A stretch of 64,000 nt of DNA from Bog-473 sp963706555 (GCA_963706555.1 OY970164.1:1922001-1986000), one strand, 5' to 3'; counted from the stretch's first letter, positions 16,660 through 25,472 are shown. A program made the numbers and translations. The notes: generated from the letters alone by a model not told the origin.

Positions 16660-16978
16660 TGCACGCGTTGTGCGTGGATCTTCAGAACCCCCTGAACTGG
16701 GGATATACCCAAGAAATCGAGGATAAATTGCCCTTGATCAGGTCATTCACGGAAATGCAACGCGAGAGTTGTGCTCTGACCTGGGGAAATGAAACTTCGA
16801 TTGCGAGTGCCCTCCATTTTCATTTGCACAAGCGCCCGCGGAGTACCTATGTTCTCCCCGTCCCCCCCGCCGACCTGGTGTCGGCGCGGGTGCACTGTCC
16901 CCGGAGAAGGGTGGAGCCCTGCGGAAACAGAGCACTCAGGGGAGGCGCCTCGGCGTCGCCGCAGTCCTCTGCGGTGCC
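16660..16978. other. AT-richer upstream region of the RlpA-like gene
   Basis: About 320 bp, noticeably richer in A/T at 16690-16840 than its surroundings. It contains an ACCCC/GGGGA hairpin near 16688-16703 and a perfect 7-bp hairpin CGCCGAC-loop-GTCGGCG at 16868-16886. No recognisable riboswitch core. In-frame codons from CTG 16919 to 16978 would extend the downstream signal peptide. Confidence 0.45.
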
Positions 16979-17572
16979 GTGTTCGTAGCGCCTCTCCTCT
17001 TGCTGCAGCACGGATCGGCACACGCAGCACGCGTGGCGACCGGAGGCAGCCGCGTGACGTCACATGACGCACCGGCGCGCGCGTCGTCCTACGGCGTCGT
17101 CCTCCCCTCGCAAGTGGTGAACTACGAAGCGACCGCGCCCGGGTCCACCACATCGACGTCTGTCGGCCCTCCGGTACCGACGACAGCACCGACGACCACG
17201 GCAACGACAGCTCCCGTCGCATTCGTCGCTCCGCAACAGACAGCGGCGAGAGAGCTCGCGGTTCCCGTGACGACGACGACCGTCGCGCCGAAGGTGGCGC
17301 CGCTTGCCGCGCCACCTGTTGCGGCAGCAACCAGTGAGCGGGGACAAGCCACGTGGTACTCCGCCGCCCCTCCGGGAAAGTGCGCCAGCCCGACACTTCC
17401 GTTCGGGACCGTGTTGACGGTGACGAATGTGGTGACGGGGGCCAGCACGACGTGCGTGGTCGACGATCGAGAGGAAGCCGGATATCCGAGGGTCGTTGAC
17501 ATGTCCCCGTCGGGCTTCGCGCAGTTGGCCTCACCCAGTCAGGGAGTGGTGAACGTCACAATCTCTTGGTGA
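16979..17572 (+). CDS. secreted RlpA-like double-psi beta-barrel protein
   Basis: From GTG 16979 it has 197 residues: a hydrophobic leader ending GSAHA, a long Thr/Pro/Ala-rich linker (about 50-115), and a C-terminal RlpA-like barrel with GQATWYSA, LPFGTVLTVTN, and VDDREEAGYPRVVDMSPSGF split over 160-185 (catalytic-type Asp). RlpA proteins bind or cleave septal peptidoglycan. Upstream in-frame codons encode RKQSTQGRRLGVAAVLCGAV, which would complete a normal signal peptide, but the only start there is CTG 16919. It sits where mycobacteria have rpfB. rsmA overlaps the stop. Confidence 0.75.
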   Translation: MFVAPLLLLQHGSAHAARVATGGSRVTSHDAPARASSYGVVLPSQVVNYEATAPGSTTSTSVGPPVPTTAPTTTATTAPVAFVAPQQTAARELAVPVTTTTVAPKVAPLAAPPVAAATSERGQATWYSAAPPGKCASPTLPFGTVLTVTNVVTGASTTCVVDDREEAGYPRVVDMSPSGFAQLASPSQGVVNVTISW

Positions 17573-18387
17573 CCCATTCCGGAGCTGGCATCGCGTCGTT
17601 GCTGGCCGAACATGGGCTTCGCCCGAGTCGTGCCCTGGGGCAGAACTTCGTTGCCGATCCGAACACGGTCCGGCGCATCGCCCGGCTGGCTGAGGTCGGG
17701 CCGGGGTCGTCCGTCATCGAGTTCGGGGCTGGACTCGGCTCTTTGACCCTGGCCCTGGCTGAAACCGGCGCCCGGGTGGTCGCCGTCGAGCTTGATCGCC
17801 ATCTCCTGCCGGTGCTGCGGAGCGTGGTCGAACCGGTCGGGGTCGAGGTGGTCGAAGCGGATGCGATGGTGCTCGATGTGGCCGGGCTCCTCGAGGAGAG
17901 GGGAGGAGGTTCCTGGTCACTCGTCGCCAATCTTCCCTACAACCTGGCCACTCCGCTCGTGCTCGGGACCCTCGTCCAGGTGCCGGCGATCGACCGTCTG
18001 CTGTTCATGGTGCAGCGAGAGGTCGGTGAACGCATGGCGGCCAAGGTGGGAGATCCGGCCTACGGTGCAGTCTCGGTGCGGGTGGCCTACTTTGCTCGAT
18101 CGTCCGTCGTGGGCAAGGTTCCCGCTTCGGTGTTCATCCCCCGCCCGCGGGTGGAATCGGTGCTCGTGCGCATGGAGAGGCGGGCCGAGCCCGCCGTGCC
18201 GCTCGACGTCGTGTCCTACGAGCGTTTCGCTGCGGTGGTCAAGGCGGGGTTCGGGCAACGGCGAAAAATGCTCCGGAGCTCGCTGGCGGGAGTGGTCGAT
18301 CCCGAGGCCTTCGCGCGCGCCGGCATCCGGCCAGAGGCGCGCGCCGAAGAGCTCGACGTCGAAGAATGGGGAAGATTGGCGCAATGA
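17569..18387 (+). CDS. rsmA: 16S rRNA dimethyladenosine transferase
   Basis: 272 residues; dimethylates A1518/A1519 of 16S rRNA. Family motifs: LGQNFVADPNTVRRIA near residue 24, SVIEFGAGLGSLTLAL near 48 (SAM loop), and catalytic NLPYNLATPLV near 120. The GTG start overlaps the RlpA-like stop (GTGA); TTG 17566 is an alternative. The stop overlaps the ispE ATG. Confidence 0.94.
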   Translation: MTHSGAGIASLLAEHGLRPSRALGQNFVADPNTVRRIARLAEVGPGSSVIEFGAGLGSLTLALAETGARVVAVELDRHLLPVLRSVVEPVGVEVVEADAMVLDVAGLLEERGGGSWSLVANLPYNLATPLVLGTLVQVPAIDRLLFMVQREVGERMAAKVGDPAYGAVSVRVAYFARSSVVGKVPASVFIPRPRVESVLVRMERRAEPAVPLDVVSYERFAAVVKAGFGQRRKMLRSSLAGVVDPEAFARAGIRPEARAEELDVEEWGRLAQ

Positions 18388-19184
18388 ACCGGCTACTGGC
18401 TCCAGCCAAACTCACGCGTTGGCTCGCGGTGACGGGCGTGCGCGCCGACGGCTATCACGAGCTGCGATCCGAAATGGTCAGTTTGAGCTTGAGCGACGAG
18501 CTCACGTTCCAGGAGGGGAAGCGAGGCCTGACGATAGAGGCCGACTCCGGGACACGCGCCGACGCCCTGCCGGCGGACGAGGGCGACAACCTCATCACGC
18601 GGGCGTTGCTGGCCGTCGGCCGTCAGGCCTCCGTGCATGTGGTCAAACGGATCCCGTTGGGAGGCGGGCTGGGCGGAGGCTCGACCGACGCCGCCGCGGT
18701 GTTGCGGTGGGCGGGGTGCAACGATCTCGACATCGCCCGTTCCCTGGGATCCGACGTGCCGTTCAGCGTGGCCGGCGGGCGCGCCCTCGTCGAGGCGACG
18801 GGGGAGAAGGTCACCCCCCTCCCGTTCGAGGCGCGCGAGTTCCTCCTCCTGGTCCCGCCGTTCGGCGTCAACACTGCGCTGGTCTACCGCGCCTGGGACG
18901 AGATGACGAGAGCGGACGCCACCGCAGGAGTGGCCGGCGGGGCCGAGGGGGGCAATGCGCTCACCGACGCCGCGCTCGCGGTCGAGCCACGCCTCGCAGG
19001 GTGGCGTGACGGGCTACGCGAGCTCACCGGCCGCCAGCCGACGTTGGGCGGCAGCGGGTCCACCTGGTTCGTCGAACTCGATTCCTCCCCGGACCCCGAC
19101 ATGCCGCAGTGGATGACCCTGGGCGAGGAGCGGGCCCGCCTCATCCCGGCACGGACCGTGCCGGCGGGATGGGACGGAATCTGA
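18384..19184 (+). CDS. ispE: 4-diphosphocytidyl-2-C-methyl-D-erythritol kinase
   Basis: 266 residues of the GHMP kinase fold in the MEP isoprenoid pathway. APAKLTRWLAVTGVRADGYH (residues 6-25) is the substrate strand, IPLGGGLGGGSTDAAAV near 92 the ATP loop, and LGGSGSTWF near 222 the third motif. ATG overlaps the rsmA stop (ATGA). Confidence 0.9.
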   Translation: MNRLLAPAKLTRWLAVTGVRADGYHELRSEMVSLSLSDELTFQEGKRGLTIEADSGTRADALPADEGDNLITRALLAVGRQASVHVVKRIPLGGGLGGGSTDAAAVLRWAGCNDLDIARSLGSDVPFSVAGGRALVEATGEKVTPLPFEAREFLLLVPPFGVNTALVYRAWDEMTRADATAGVAGGAEGGNALTDAALAVEPRLAGWRDGLRELTGRQPTLGGSGSTWFVELDSSPDPDMPQWMTLGEERARLIPARTVPAGWDGI

Positions 19185-19193
19185 CGATTGGGC

Positions 19194-19292
19194 CTACTTA
19201 CCCGCCCGGCGTTGCCAGCGGGTGGCCTTGAGCATTTTCTTGTGCTTCTTCTTGCGCATGCGCTTGCGGCGCTTCTTGATCAGTGATCCCAT
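19194..19292 (-). CDS. ribosomal protein bS22-like (AURKAIP1/COX24 domain) mini-protein
   Basis: 32 residues, 18 of them Lys or Arg: begins MGSLIKKRRKRMRKKKHKK. This matches the actinobacterial AURKAIP1/COX24-domain peptide found in mycobacterial 30S subunits as bS22 (start MGSVIKKRRKRM from memory). It starts at ATG 19292 and ends TAG 19194-19196. A TAGCCT box is 10 nt upstream, so the leader is absent or very short. It lies convergent to ispE. Confidence 0.88.
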   Translation of the reverse strand: MGSLIKKRRKRMRKKKHKKMLKATRWQRRAGK

Positions 19293-19363
19293 GTCGTGCG
19301 GCAGGCTAGCGGTCCGGTGAGCCGACTGCCAGGTCGGTCTGTGATCGGGGGAGGAGTGACGGC

Positions 19364-19759
19364 ATGGGTTTTGGGGTGATCGGCCTCGACCACGTGCAGT
19401 TGGCCATGCCGAGAGGAGGCGAGCCGGCGGCGGAAGCCTTCTATGCGGGGCTGCTCGGACTGACCCGTCTCCCCAAGCCGGAGCCCCAGGCCAGCCGGGG
19501 CGGCTGCTGGTTCGCGTCGGGCTCCGTGGCGCTGCATCTGGGCGTGGAGGACGACTTCCGCCCGGCGAGAAAGGCACATCCGGCACTCCTGGTCCAGAAT
19601 CTGGCGGAGCTCATTTCCGCCCTGGCGCAGGCCGCGATCACGACCACGCCCAACGCAAATCTTCCTCCGGGAGAGGGGTGGTACGTCGACGACCCTTTCG
19701 GGAACCGCCTCGAACTGATCGACGCAGGTTCGGTCCGGTCGGGTTCTACGAAGGCGTGA
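19364..19759 (+). CDS. VOC (glyoxalase/bleomycin-resistance fold) protein
   Basis: 131 residues with paired beta-alpha-beta-beta-beta modules: GLDHVQLAMPRG at the start, FYAGLLGL, ALHLGVEDDFRPARKAHPA, and the closing DDPFGNRLELID typical of VOC metalloenzymes. Substrate unknown. The 3' end overlaps the convergent histidine kinase gene by 14 nt. Confidence 0.85.
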   Translation: MGFGVIGLDHVQLAMPRGGEPAAEAFYAGLLGLTRLPKPEPQASRGGCWFASGSVALHLGVEDDFRPARKAHPALLVQNLAELISALAQAAITTTPNANLPPGEGWYVDDPFGNRLELIDAGSVRSGSTKA

Positions 19760-21104
19760 GCGCCGCCTCGTCAGGTGAGTCAGTCGGACGATCGATGGTC
19801 GGCAGCTGCATCGACATGCGGGTGCCGCCCTCGGGATCGGCCTCGGCCCGGATGGTGCCGCCCTCCGCCTTGACGACCTGAGCCACGATGGCCAGCCCCA
19901 ATCCCGAACCGGGAAGGCCACGGGCGGCCGGAGCTCGATAAAAACGATCGAAGATGTGGGGGAGATCCTCGGGGGCGATTCCCGGCCCGCCGTCGCTGAC
20001 CACGACGGCACCGTTGGCGCTCTTGACGGAGACGACCCCTTGGGCCGGGCTCCATTTGCGGGCATTGTCGAGCAGGTTGCCGACGGCACGGGAGAGGCGG
20101 TCCCCGTCGGCCGACACCCAGCATTCCTCGGAGACCAGGTCGAACGTCACGCCCTGCGTCCGCCCGTGCGTGGCGGCCACCGCGACCGCATCCTTCACGA
20201 GGAGGTCGAGCCGCAGAGGTTCCTTGCGCACCGGCATCTGGTCGCCACGGGCCAGTTCGGCCAGGTCCCCGACCAGGTCCGTCAACTCCTGGAGTTGGAC
20301 GAGGACATCGTCGACCAGGACGGAGCGGTCCGCCTCGGAGAGCTCATCGACCCGACGGATCACCTCGAGGTTGGTGCGAAGGCTGGTGAGCGGGGTGCGC
20401 AGCTCATGGGAGGCGTCGAGGACGAGCTGACTCTGGGCGCGTCGGGAGAACTCGAGGGCCTCCAGCAATCGGTTGAAGGTGCGGCGCAACCGCCCGAGCT
20501 CGTCCGGCCCACCTGGCGAGAGGCGGCGGGTGACGTCGGTGGTCTCGGCCAGGTCCTCCACCGTGGCCGTGAGGGAATTGAGGGGTACCAACGCGGTCTG
20601 GGCCACCAGCCAGCCGAGCACGACGGCCAGCAGGACACCCGTCAGCGCCACTGCTCCCAGGACGATCCCCAGGCGATCGAGGACAGACCCGACGTTGAGC
20701 AACGTGGCGATTTGCAGGGCTCCGCCCTCCGCGAGGACCTCGGTCGCGACGGCTGTCCCGGCGGGGAGGGGCTCGACGTATTCACGCAGCTGGTCGCCTC
20801 CCACGGTGACCGTGGTGAAGTAGGCCGGGGCCAACCCGGCGGCCACCAGCCTCACCTGGGGCGTGACCGGGAGGGCGCCCCCCGAGACGACGTTGCCCGC
20901 GGAATCGATGACCTGGCCCAAGGTGGCGGTGGTCGCGCTGATCTGCTGCCCGGCGGTGATCTTCTTGGCGGCAGCCGTCAATGAGCTGTCGGCGGCCCCG
21001 AGCAACGAGTTGCGTGCGGCGAGAAAGGAGGCGGTCGAGGCCACGAGCACGGCGACGACCACGGCCACGGTGGTGGCCAAGACCAATCGTGTGCGAAAGG
21101 TCAC
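19746..21104 (-). CDS. sensor histidine kinase (MprB/PrrB-like)
   Basis: 452 residues. Membrane helices at about 7-28 and 145-170 flank an extracytoplasmic sensor. HAMP (about 172-225) is followed by HisKA with SHELRTPLTSLRTNLE (phospho-His near 234), N box NLLDNARKW, G1 DGGPGIAPEDLP and G2 GSGLGLAIV. The cognate regulator is immediately upstream, its stop overlapping this ATG (ATGA). The signal is not known. Confidence 0.93.
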   Translation of the reverse strand: MTFRTRLVLATTVAVVVAVLVASTASFLAARNSLLGAADSSLTAAAKKITAGQQISATTATLGQVIDSAGNVVSGGALPVTPQVRLVAAGLAPAYFTTVTVGGDQLREYVEPLPAGTAVATEVLAEGGALQIATLLNVGSVLDRLGIVLGAVALTGVLLAVVLGWLVAQTALVPLNSLTATVEDLAETTDVTRRLSPGGPDELGRLRRTFNRLLEALEFSRRAQSQLVLDASHELRTPLTSLRTNLEVIRRVDELSEADRSVLVDDVLVQLQELTDLVGDLAELARGDQMPVRKEPLRLDLLVKDAVAVAATHGRTQGVTFDLVSEECWVSADGDRLSRAVGNLLDNARKWSPAQGVVSVKSANGAVVVSDGGPGIAPEDLPHIFDRFYRAPAARGLPGSGLGLAIVAQVVKAEGGTIRAEADPEGGTRMSMQLPTIDRPTDSPDEAALTPS

Positions 21105-21772
21105 GTGTCTCTGAGCACGTATCCCACGCCTCGCACGGTGTGAATGCAGCGCGGCTCGCCGCCGGCCTCCGTCTTGCGCCGCAGGTAACCGACGTACACG
21201 GCCAGTGAGTTGGTGCCCGAATCAAAGTCGAACCCCCACACACGGTTGAGGAGGACCTCCCGGGTGAGCACTTGGCGTGGGTGCCGCAAGAAGAGCTCGA
21301 GGAGGTCGAACTCGATCCGGGTCAGGACGAACGCCCGCGCACCGCGGTGCGCCTCCCGTGAGGCCAGATCCAACGTGAGCTCGCCGAAGCGGAGGAGGCC
21401 ACCTTCACCTTCGAAGCGTCGGCGCAGCAGCGCGCGGAGGCGGGCCAAAAGCTCTTCCAGGGCGAACGGCTTGACCAGGTAGTCGTCCGCCCCGGCGTCG
21501 AGCCCCTGGACCCGGTCGTCGATGCCGTGGCGCGCCGTCAGCATGAGAATCGGGGTGTCGTCGCCGGCCTCGCGGATACGGCGGCACACCTGGAGCCCGT
21601 CCAGGTCGGGGAGTTGAAGGTCCAGCACGAGGGCGTCGGGAGAGTTCTGCGCCACCGTGTCCAGCGCTTCGTGCCCGGTGGCCACGGTGGCCACTTCGTA
21701 GCCCTCGAGACGCAGGGCCCTGTCGATGGATCGGCAGACTGCGAGATCGTCGTCCACCACCAAGATGCGCAC
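21101..21772 (-). CDS. OmpR/PhoB-family response regulator
   Basis: 223 residues. Receiver domain: acidic pocket VVDDD at 5-9, phospho-acceptor Asp in LVLDLQLPDLDG near 51, Thr in LMLTAR and Lys in YLVKPF. C-terminal winged helix (about 125-220) with VLLNRVWG and the YLRRKTEAGG recognition region. GTG 21772 has a TAGGCT box 9 nt upstream. Operon with the histidine kinase. Confidence 0.94.
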   Translation of the reverse strand: MRILVVDDDLAVCRSIDRALRLEGYEVATVATGHEALDTVAQNSPDALVLDLQLPDLDGLQVCRRIREAGDDTPILMLTARHGIDDRVQGLDAGADDYLVKPFALEELLARLRALLRRRFEGEGGLLRFGELTLDLASREAHRGARAFVLTRIEFDLLELFLRHPRQVLTREVLLNRVWGFDFDSGTNSLAVYVGYLRRKTEAGGEPRCIHTVRGVGYVLRDT

Positions 21773-21871
21773 GGGAACGGCAGCCTACTGCGGCGGGTTC
21801 GCCCGACGAGTGGACGCCGTGCCTCTAACCTCTAGCTGGCACGTGTCCCCGAATGGGCGACGCAGCAACGA

Positions 21872-21944
21872 TCCGGGGTAGTTCAATCGGCAGAACGTCG
21901 GCCTTTGGAGCCGGATGTTGGAGGTTCGAGCCCTCCCCCCGGAG
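21872..21944 (+). tRNA. tRNA-Gln(UUG)
   Basis: A 73-nt cloverleaf: acceptor TCCGGGG/CCCCGGA, D stem GTTC/GAAC, anticodon stem TCGGC/GCCGG with loop CTTTGGA (anticodon TTG), 5-nt variable loop, T arm GGAGG-TTCGAGC-CCTCC, discriminator G as usual for Gln. CCA is not encoded. Confidence 0.92.
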
Positions 21945-21951
21945 CTCACGC

Positions 21952-22383
21952 TCATCGCCACTGCTTCCGCTTGCCCCGGGTGGCCAGCGCCGAGAGGTAC
22001 TCGTTGTACGCGTTCCGCTCTGCGGCATCGGGGTCGGCCGCGTCCGCCTTGGGCGTTGCCTGGCCGGCGCCGACGTGCGCCAGCGGTTCTGCTCCCACCG
22101 CGGCATCGCTCGACGCGGTATCGCCCGCGGCGGCCTGGGACGCTCCAGCGTGGAGCGTCGGGGCGACGGGGGCTGTCCTCGGTGGTTCGTGCACGAAGCG
22201 CCACCACATGTAGATGGCGTAGCCGGCGAAGAACGGCCACTCGAAGACGTAGGCCCAACTCAGCCCGTTACCGTCGAGCGCGCGGTGGAGCTGCCACAGG
22301 CAGAGTGCGGCGAAGGTGGGGACCACGATGAGGATCACCACGTGGAGGCCGATGGCTCGGCGCGACCACCACGTCTGCTTCAC
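21952..22383 (-). CDS. conserved small membrane protein
   Basis: 143 residues. Two membrane helices: about 11-31 (LHVVILIVVPTFAALCLWQL) and 42-60 (YVFEWPFFAGYAIYMWW). A long Ala/Asp-rich linker and a C-terminal AYNEYLSALATRGKRKQW motif follow. Proteins of this shape, with a Trp-rich membrane part and an AYNxYLA tail, are widespread in actinobacteria and uncharacterised. It sits beside an alpha/beta hydrolase on the same strand. Confidence 0.7.
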   Translation of the reverse strand: MKQTWWSRRAIGLHVVILIVVPTFAALCLWQLHRALDGNGLSWAYVFEWPFFAGYAIYMWWRFVHEPPRTAPVAPTLHAGASQAAAGDTASSDAAVGAEPLAHVGAGQATPKADAADPDAAERNAYNEYLSALATRGKRKQWR

Positions 22384-22392
22384 GGTGGCGCG

Positions 22393-23289
22393 CTACCCGG
22401 CGTTCGGGAACAGGAAGTCGGACAGAATGGAGGCCAGCTCCAACGGTCGATCTCCCTGGATGCTGTGGCCGGCGCCTTCGACGCCCACCACCTTGCACGT
22501 GGGCTGGCGCCGGAGAAGCTCGGCGACGTCGGCGTCGTCGACCACCGACCAGGCCAATCCGAGGACGAGCATCATCGGCATGGTGAAATCCGAGACTGCA
22601 CTCCAGAGGTCACCGAACTCGGTGGCCCGGTCCTTTTGTTCGGTCCGAAAGCGCGCGTAGCGCCAGACCCAGCTTCCGTCTTCGCGTTGCACAGCGTTGT
22701 GTAGGATGCCGCGGCGCAGCGACGACTCCGAGCGCGTCGGGTTGTGCTCCATGGTGCGAGCCAGAAGCTCGTCGAAATCGGCGAAGCTCGCCGGACCGTC
22801 GACGAAGGCTGCGATGGGGGCGGACTTCTCGCGGTTCACGCCGGGCGTCACGTCGACGAGGACGAGGGCGCGGACCAGGTCGGGTGCGTGCGCGGCGAGT
22901 GCGATGGAGGAGAGACCGCCCAACGACATACCGACGACGCCGACTGCATCGGGAGCCAGCACGGCGATCGCCGCCGCAAGATCCTCGCCGTTGCTGGCGA
23001 CTGACAGCGCCCCGTTGGGGCCGCCGTCGGAGTGGCCATGCCCGGGGAGATCTATGGCGACCAGCGGCCGGTCGAGCGCCATGGCGACCGTGTCCCACGT
23101 GTGGGCGTTCTGAGCCCCGCCGTGAATCAGCACGAGCTCGGGGGCCGAGGTCCCCCAGAGCAGGCTGCTCACCTTGCGCCCAGGTGCGACTTCGACCTCG
23201 ACCCGCCGCACGGCCGGAGGCCCTGCGTAGGGGAGGCCGAACTCCGCCGCATTCTCCGAAAAGAGGCCGAACTCGTCGTAGGCCGTCAC
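22393..23289 (-). CDS. alpha/beta hydrolase
   Basis: 298 residues. Oxyanion region LIHGGAQNAHTW near 54, nucleophile elbow GMSLGG near 121, a late Asp in the VLGLAWSVVDDADV strand and the catalytic His in GAGHSIQGD near 279. GTG start. The substrate is unknown; the fold includes esterases and haloperoxidase-like enzymes. Confidence 0.85.
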   Translation of the reverse strand: MTAYDEFGLFSENAAEFGLPYAGPPAVRRVEVEVAPGRKVSSLLWGTSAPELVLIHGGAQNAHTWDTVAMALDRPLVAIDLPGHGHSDGGPNGALSVASNGEDLAAAIAVLAPDAVGVVGMSLGGLSSIALAAHAPDLVRALVLVDVTPGVNREKSAPIAAFVDGPASFADFDELLARTMEHNPTRSESSLRRGILHNAVQREDGSWVWRYARFRTEQKDRATEFGDLWSAVSDFTMPMMLVLGLAWSVVDDADVAELLRRQPTCKVVGVEGAGHSIQGDRPLELASILSDFLFPNAG

Positions 23290-23354
23290 GCCCCTGCAGC
23301 GTAATCGGACCTCGTGTCCCCCGACGACCCCCCGGAGGCGTTAAGAATGGCCGT

Positions 23355-24455
23355 ATGGAACAACGCCGGCTTTCCGCCGTGGTGCTCGCCGCCGGGGAGG
23401 GCATCCGGATGCACTCGGAGCGGCCGAAACCGCTGCATCTCCTGTGTGGCCGCCCGATGATCCTGCACGTGCTCGATGCCATGGCCGAGGTGGATGTGAC
23501 CCGGGTCGTGGTGGTGGTGGGACACCGGGCGGAGTGGGTCACCAAGACGCTGGTGCAGCACGCGCCCTCGGCCATGCAGATCGAGTTCGTGGAGCAGGAG
23601 ACCCAGTCGGGCACGGGCGACGCGTTGGCCGTGGGGCTCACCGGCCTGCCCGATGACGACGACGAAGAGGAAGACGTCGTGGTCTTGCCCGGCGACACCC
23701 CGCTGTTGCGCCCCCAGACCCTGGCCGCGTTGGTGCGCTACCACCGTGCCGGTGACGCCGGGGCGACGTTGCTCACGGCGCACGTGCAGGACCCGCGCGG
23801 CTACGCGCGTGTGGTGCACGGCAAGGACGAGGTCGTGACCCATGTCGTCGAGGAAGCAGACGCCACCGATGAAGAGCAGTACATCACCGAGGTCAACACG
23901 TCGATCTACTGCTTTCGTCGAAGCATCCTGGCGCCTGCGCTCCGCCGCTTGACGCCCGCCAACGCGTACGGGGAGTACTTCTTGACCGATGCCGTGCGCG
24001 TGCTCTCCAGCGCGGGGTACCGGGTGCAGTCACTGGTCCTGCCCGATCCGATGGAGGCCGCCGGCGTCAACGATCGGGCGCAGTTGGCGGTGGCCGAAGC
24101 AGAATTGCGTGATCGGATCAACGAGCGCTGGATGCGACGCGGCGTGACGATGTGGGATCCCGAGCGCACCTATGTCGACGCCGAGGTGCGGCTGGCGCCC
24201 GACGTCTCCCTTCTGCCGGGCGTCATCCTGCGCGGTCGCTGCAGCATCGGCGAGGGCAGCGAGATCGGTCCTAACTGCATCCTGACGGACACGAGCGTGG
24301 GCCGCCACGCCACGGTCTCGGAGAGCGTGTGTGACCGGGCGACCATCGGCCACGGGGCCGAAGTGGGCCCGTTCTGCGTGGTGCGACCGGGTGCGGAGGT
24401 GCCCGACGGGGCCGTCGTGGCGCCACACCGTGTGATCGAGGCCGCCGAGTCCTGA
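23355..24455 (+). CDS. glmU: GlmU-type UDP-GlcNAc pyrophosphorylase, short C-terminus
   Basis: 366 residues against about 450-490 for normal GlmU. The N-terminal uridyltransferase domain is intact: VVLAAGEGIRMHSERPKPLH, QTEQTQSGTGDA-like EQETQSGTGDALAVG, PGDTPLLRP and ITEVNTSIYCF. The left-handed beta-helix begins (GVILRGRCSIGEGSEIGPN) but ends at VRPGAEVPDGAVV, before the acetyltransferase catalytic His and CoA-binding part. The gene should therefore make UDP-GlcNAc from GlcNAc-1-P but probably cannot acetylate GlcN-1-P. ATG 23355 lies 7 nt after TAAGAA. prs follows after 45 bp, leaving no room for a missing domain. Confidence 0.88.
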   Translation: MEQRRLSAVVLAAGEGIRMHSERPKPLHLLCGRPMILHVLDAMAEVDVTRVVVVVGHRAEWVTKTLVQHAPSAMQIEFVEQETQSGTGDALAVGLTGLPDDDDEEEDVVVLPGDTPLLRPQTLAALVRYHRAGDAGATLLTAHVQDPRGYARVVHGKDEVVTHVVEEADATDEEQYITEVNTSIYCFRRSILAPALRRLTPANAYGEYFLTDAVRVLSSAGYRVQSLVLPDPMEAAGVNDRAQLAVAEAELRDRINERWMRRGVTMWDPERTYVDAEVRLAPDVSLLPGVILRGRCSIGEGSEIGPNCILTDTSVGRHATVSESVCDRATIGHGAEVGPFCVVRPGAEVPDGAVVAPHRVIEAAES

Positions 24456-24487
24456 CCAGCTCAGAGACGGGCCCGCTCCGGAGGCAG

Positions 24488-24493
24488 TAGCGT
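24488..24493 (+). promoter_or_regulatory. -10 box of prs
   Basis: TAGCGT is 7 nt before GTG 24501 and no Shine-Dalgarno intervenes; leaderless start inferred. Confidence 0.45.
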
Positions 24494-24500
24494 TGAGGGG

Positions 24501-25472
24501 GTGGAGCTCATCCCGCATCGCCGGCTCGAGCTGATTTCCGGCCGTTCTCACCCGAAATTGGCGCAGGACATCGCCCGGCATCTCGGCGTCGAACTGGGCG
24601 AGGCGAATCTGCGCGAGTTCGCCAACGGCGAGATCCATTGCAAGTACGACATCTCCATCCGCGGCTGTGACGTCTTCATCATCCAGACCCACAGCGGCCC
24701 GGTGAACGACTCGCTCATGGAGCACCTGATCATGATCGACGCGGCCAAGCGCGCCTCGGCCAAGCGGATCACCGCCGTCTGCCCGTACTACGGCTACTCG
24801 CGCCAGGACCGCAAGACGACGGGCCGCGAGCCCATCACGGCCAAGCTCGTGGCCGACATGCTCTCCGCCGCCGGCGCCGACCGGGTAGTGAGCGTGGACC
24901 TGCACTCGGGGCAGATCCAGGGTTTCTTCAACACGCCCTTCGATCATCTCGTCGCGTTCCCGGTGCTCGAGGCGTACATGAAGGAACACCTCGGAGGGGA
25001 CGTCGTCGTGGTGGCTCCCGATGCCGGGCGGGTGAAGGTGGCGGAACGCTACAGCCAGCATCTCGGCGTCGATCTCGCCCTGGTCCACAAGACACGACCG
25101 CGCGGGTCGCACAACGAGGTCAAGGCACTCCACATCGTGGGTGACGTCGAGGGCCGGCACTGCGTGCTCATCGACGACATGATCGACACGGCGGGCACCA
25201 TCTGCGCCGCCGCCGAGCTCCTGGCCGAGGCCGGGGCGGCCGAAATCTCGGTCATGGCCACCCACGCCCTGCTCTCGGACCCAGCAGTGGACCGCCTCAA
25301 GGCGGCCCCGATCTCCCGGGTCGTGGTCACCGACACCCTCCCGGTGGCCGAGGACCGCTATTTCGACAAGCTCGAGATCCTCTCGGTGGCCAAGATCATC
25401 GCCGACGCCATCGACGCCGTGTTCGAGGACACCTCTGTCTCGGAGCTGTTCGGTGGAGACAACCTGGTCTAG
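24501..25472 (+). CDS. prs: ribose-phosphate pyrophosphokinase
   Basis: 323 residues; makes PRPP from ribose-5-phosphate and ATP for nucleotide, His and Trp synthesis. Motifs: FANGEIHCKYD near residue 35, QTHSGPVNDSLMEHL near 59, YYGYSRQDRK near 96, DLHSGQIQGFF near 133, and the PRPP loop VLIDDMIDTAGT near 222. Gene order glmU-prs-rplY-pth is the actinobacterial norm. Confidence 0.96.
   Translation: MELIPHRRLELISGRSHPKLAQDIARHLGVELGEANLREFANGEIHCKYDISIRGCDVFIIQTHSGPVNDSLMEHLIMIDAAKRASAKRITAVCPYYGYSRQDRKTTGREPITAKLVADMLSAAGADRVVSVDLHSGQIQGFFNTPFDHLVAFPVLEAYMKEHLGGDVVVVAPDAGRVKVAERYSQHLGVDLALVHKTRPRGSHNEVKALHIVGDVEGRHCVLIDDMIDTAGTICAAAELLAEAGAAEISVMATHALLSDPAVDRLKAAPISRVVVTDTLPVAEDRYFDKLEILSVAKIIADAIDAVFEDTSVSELFGGDNLV

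Noticed and set aside
16660..16978. Possible c-di-AMP (ydaO) riboswitch before the RlpA-like gene
   Set aside because: Such switches often precede cell-wall genes in actinobacteria, but the conserved ydaO core blocks are absent.
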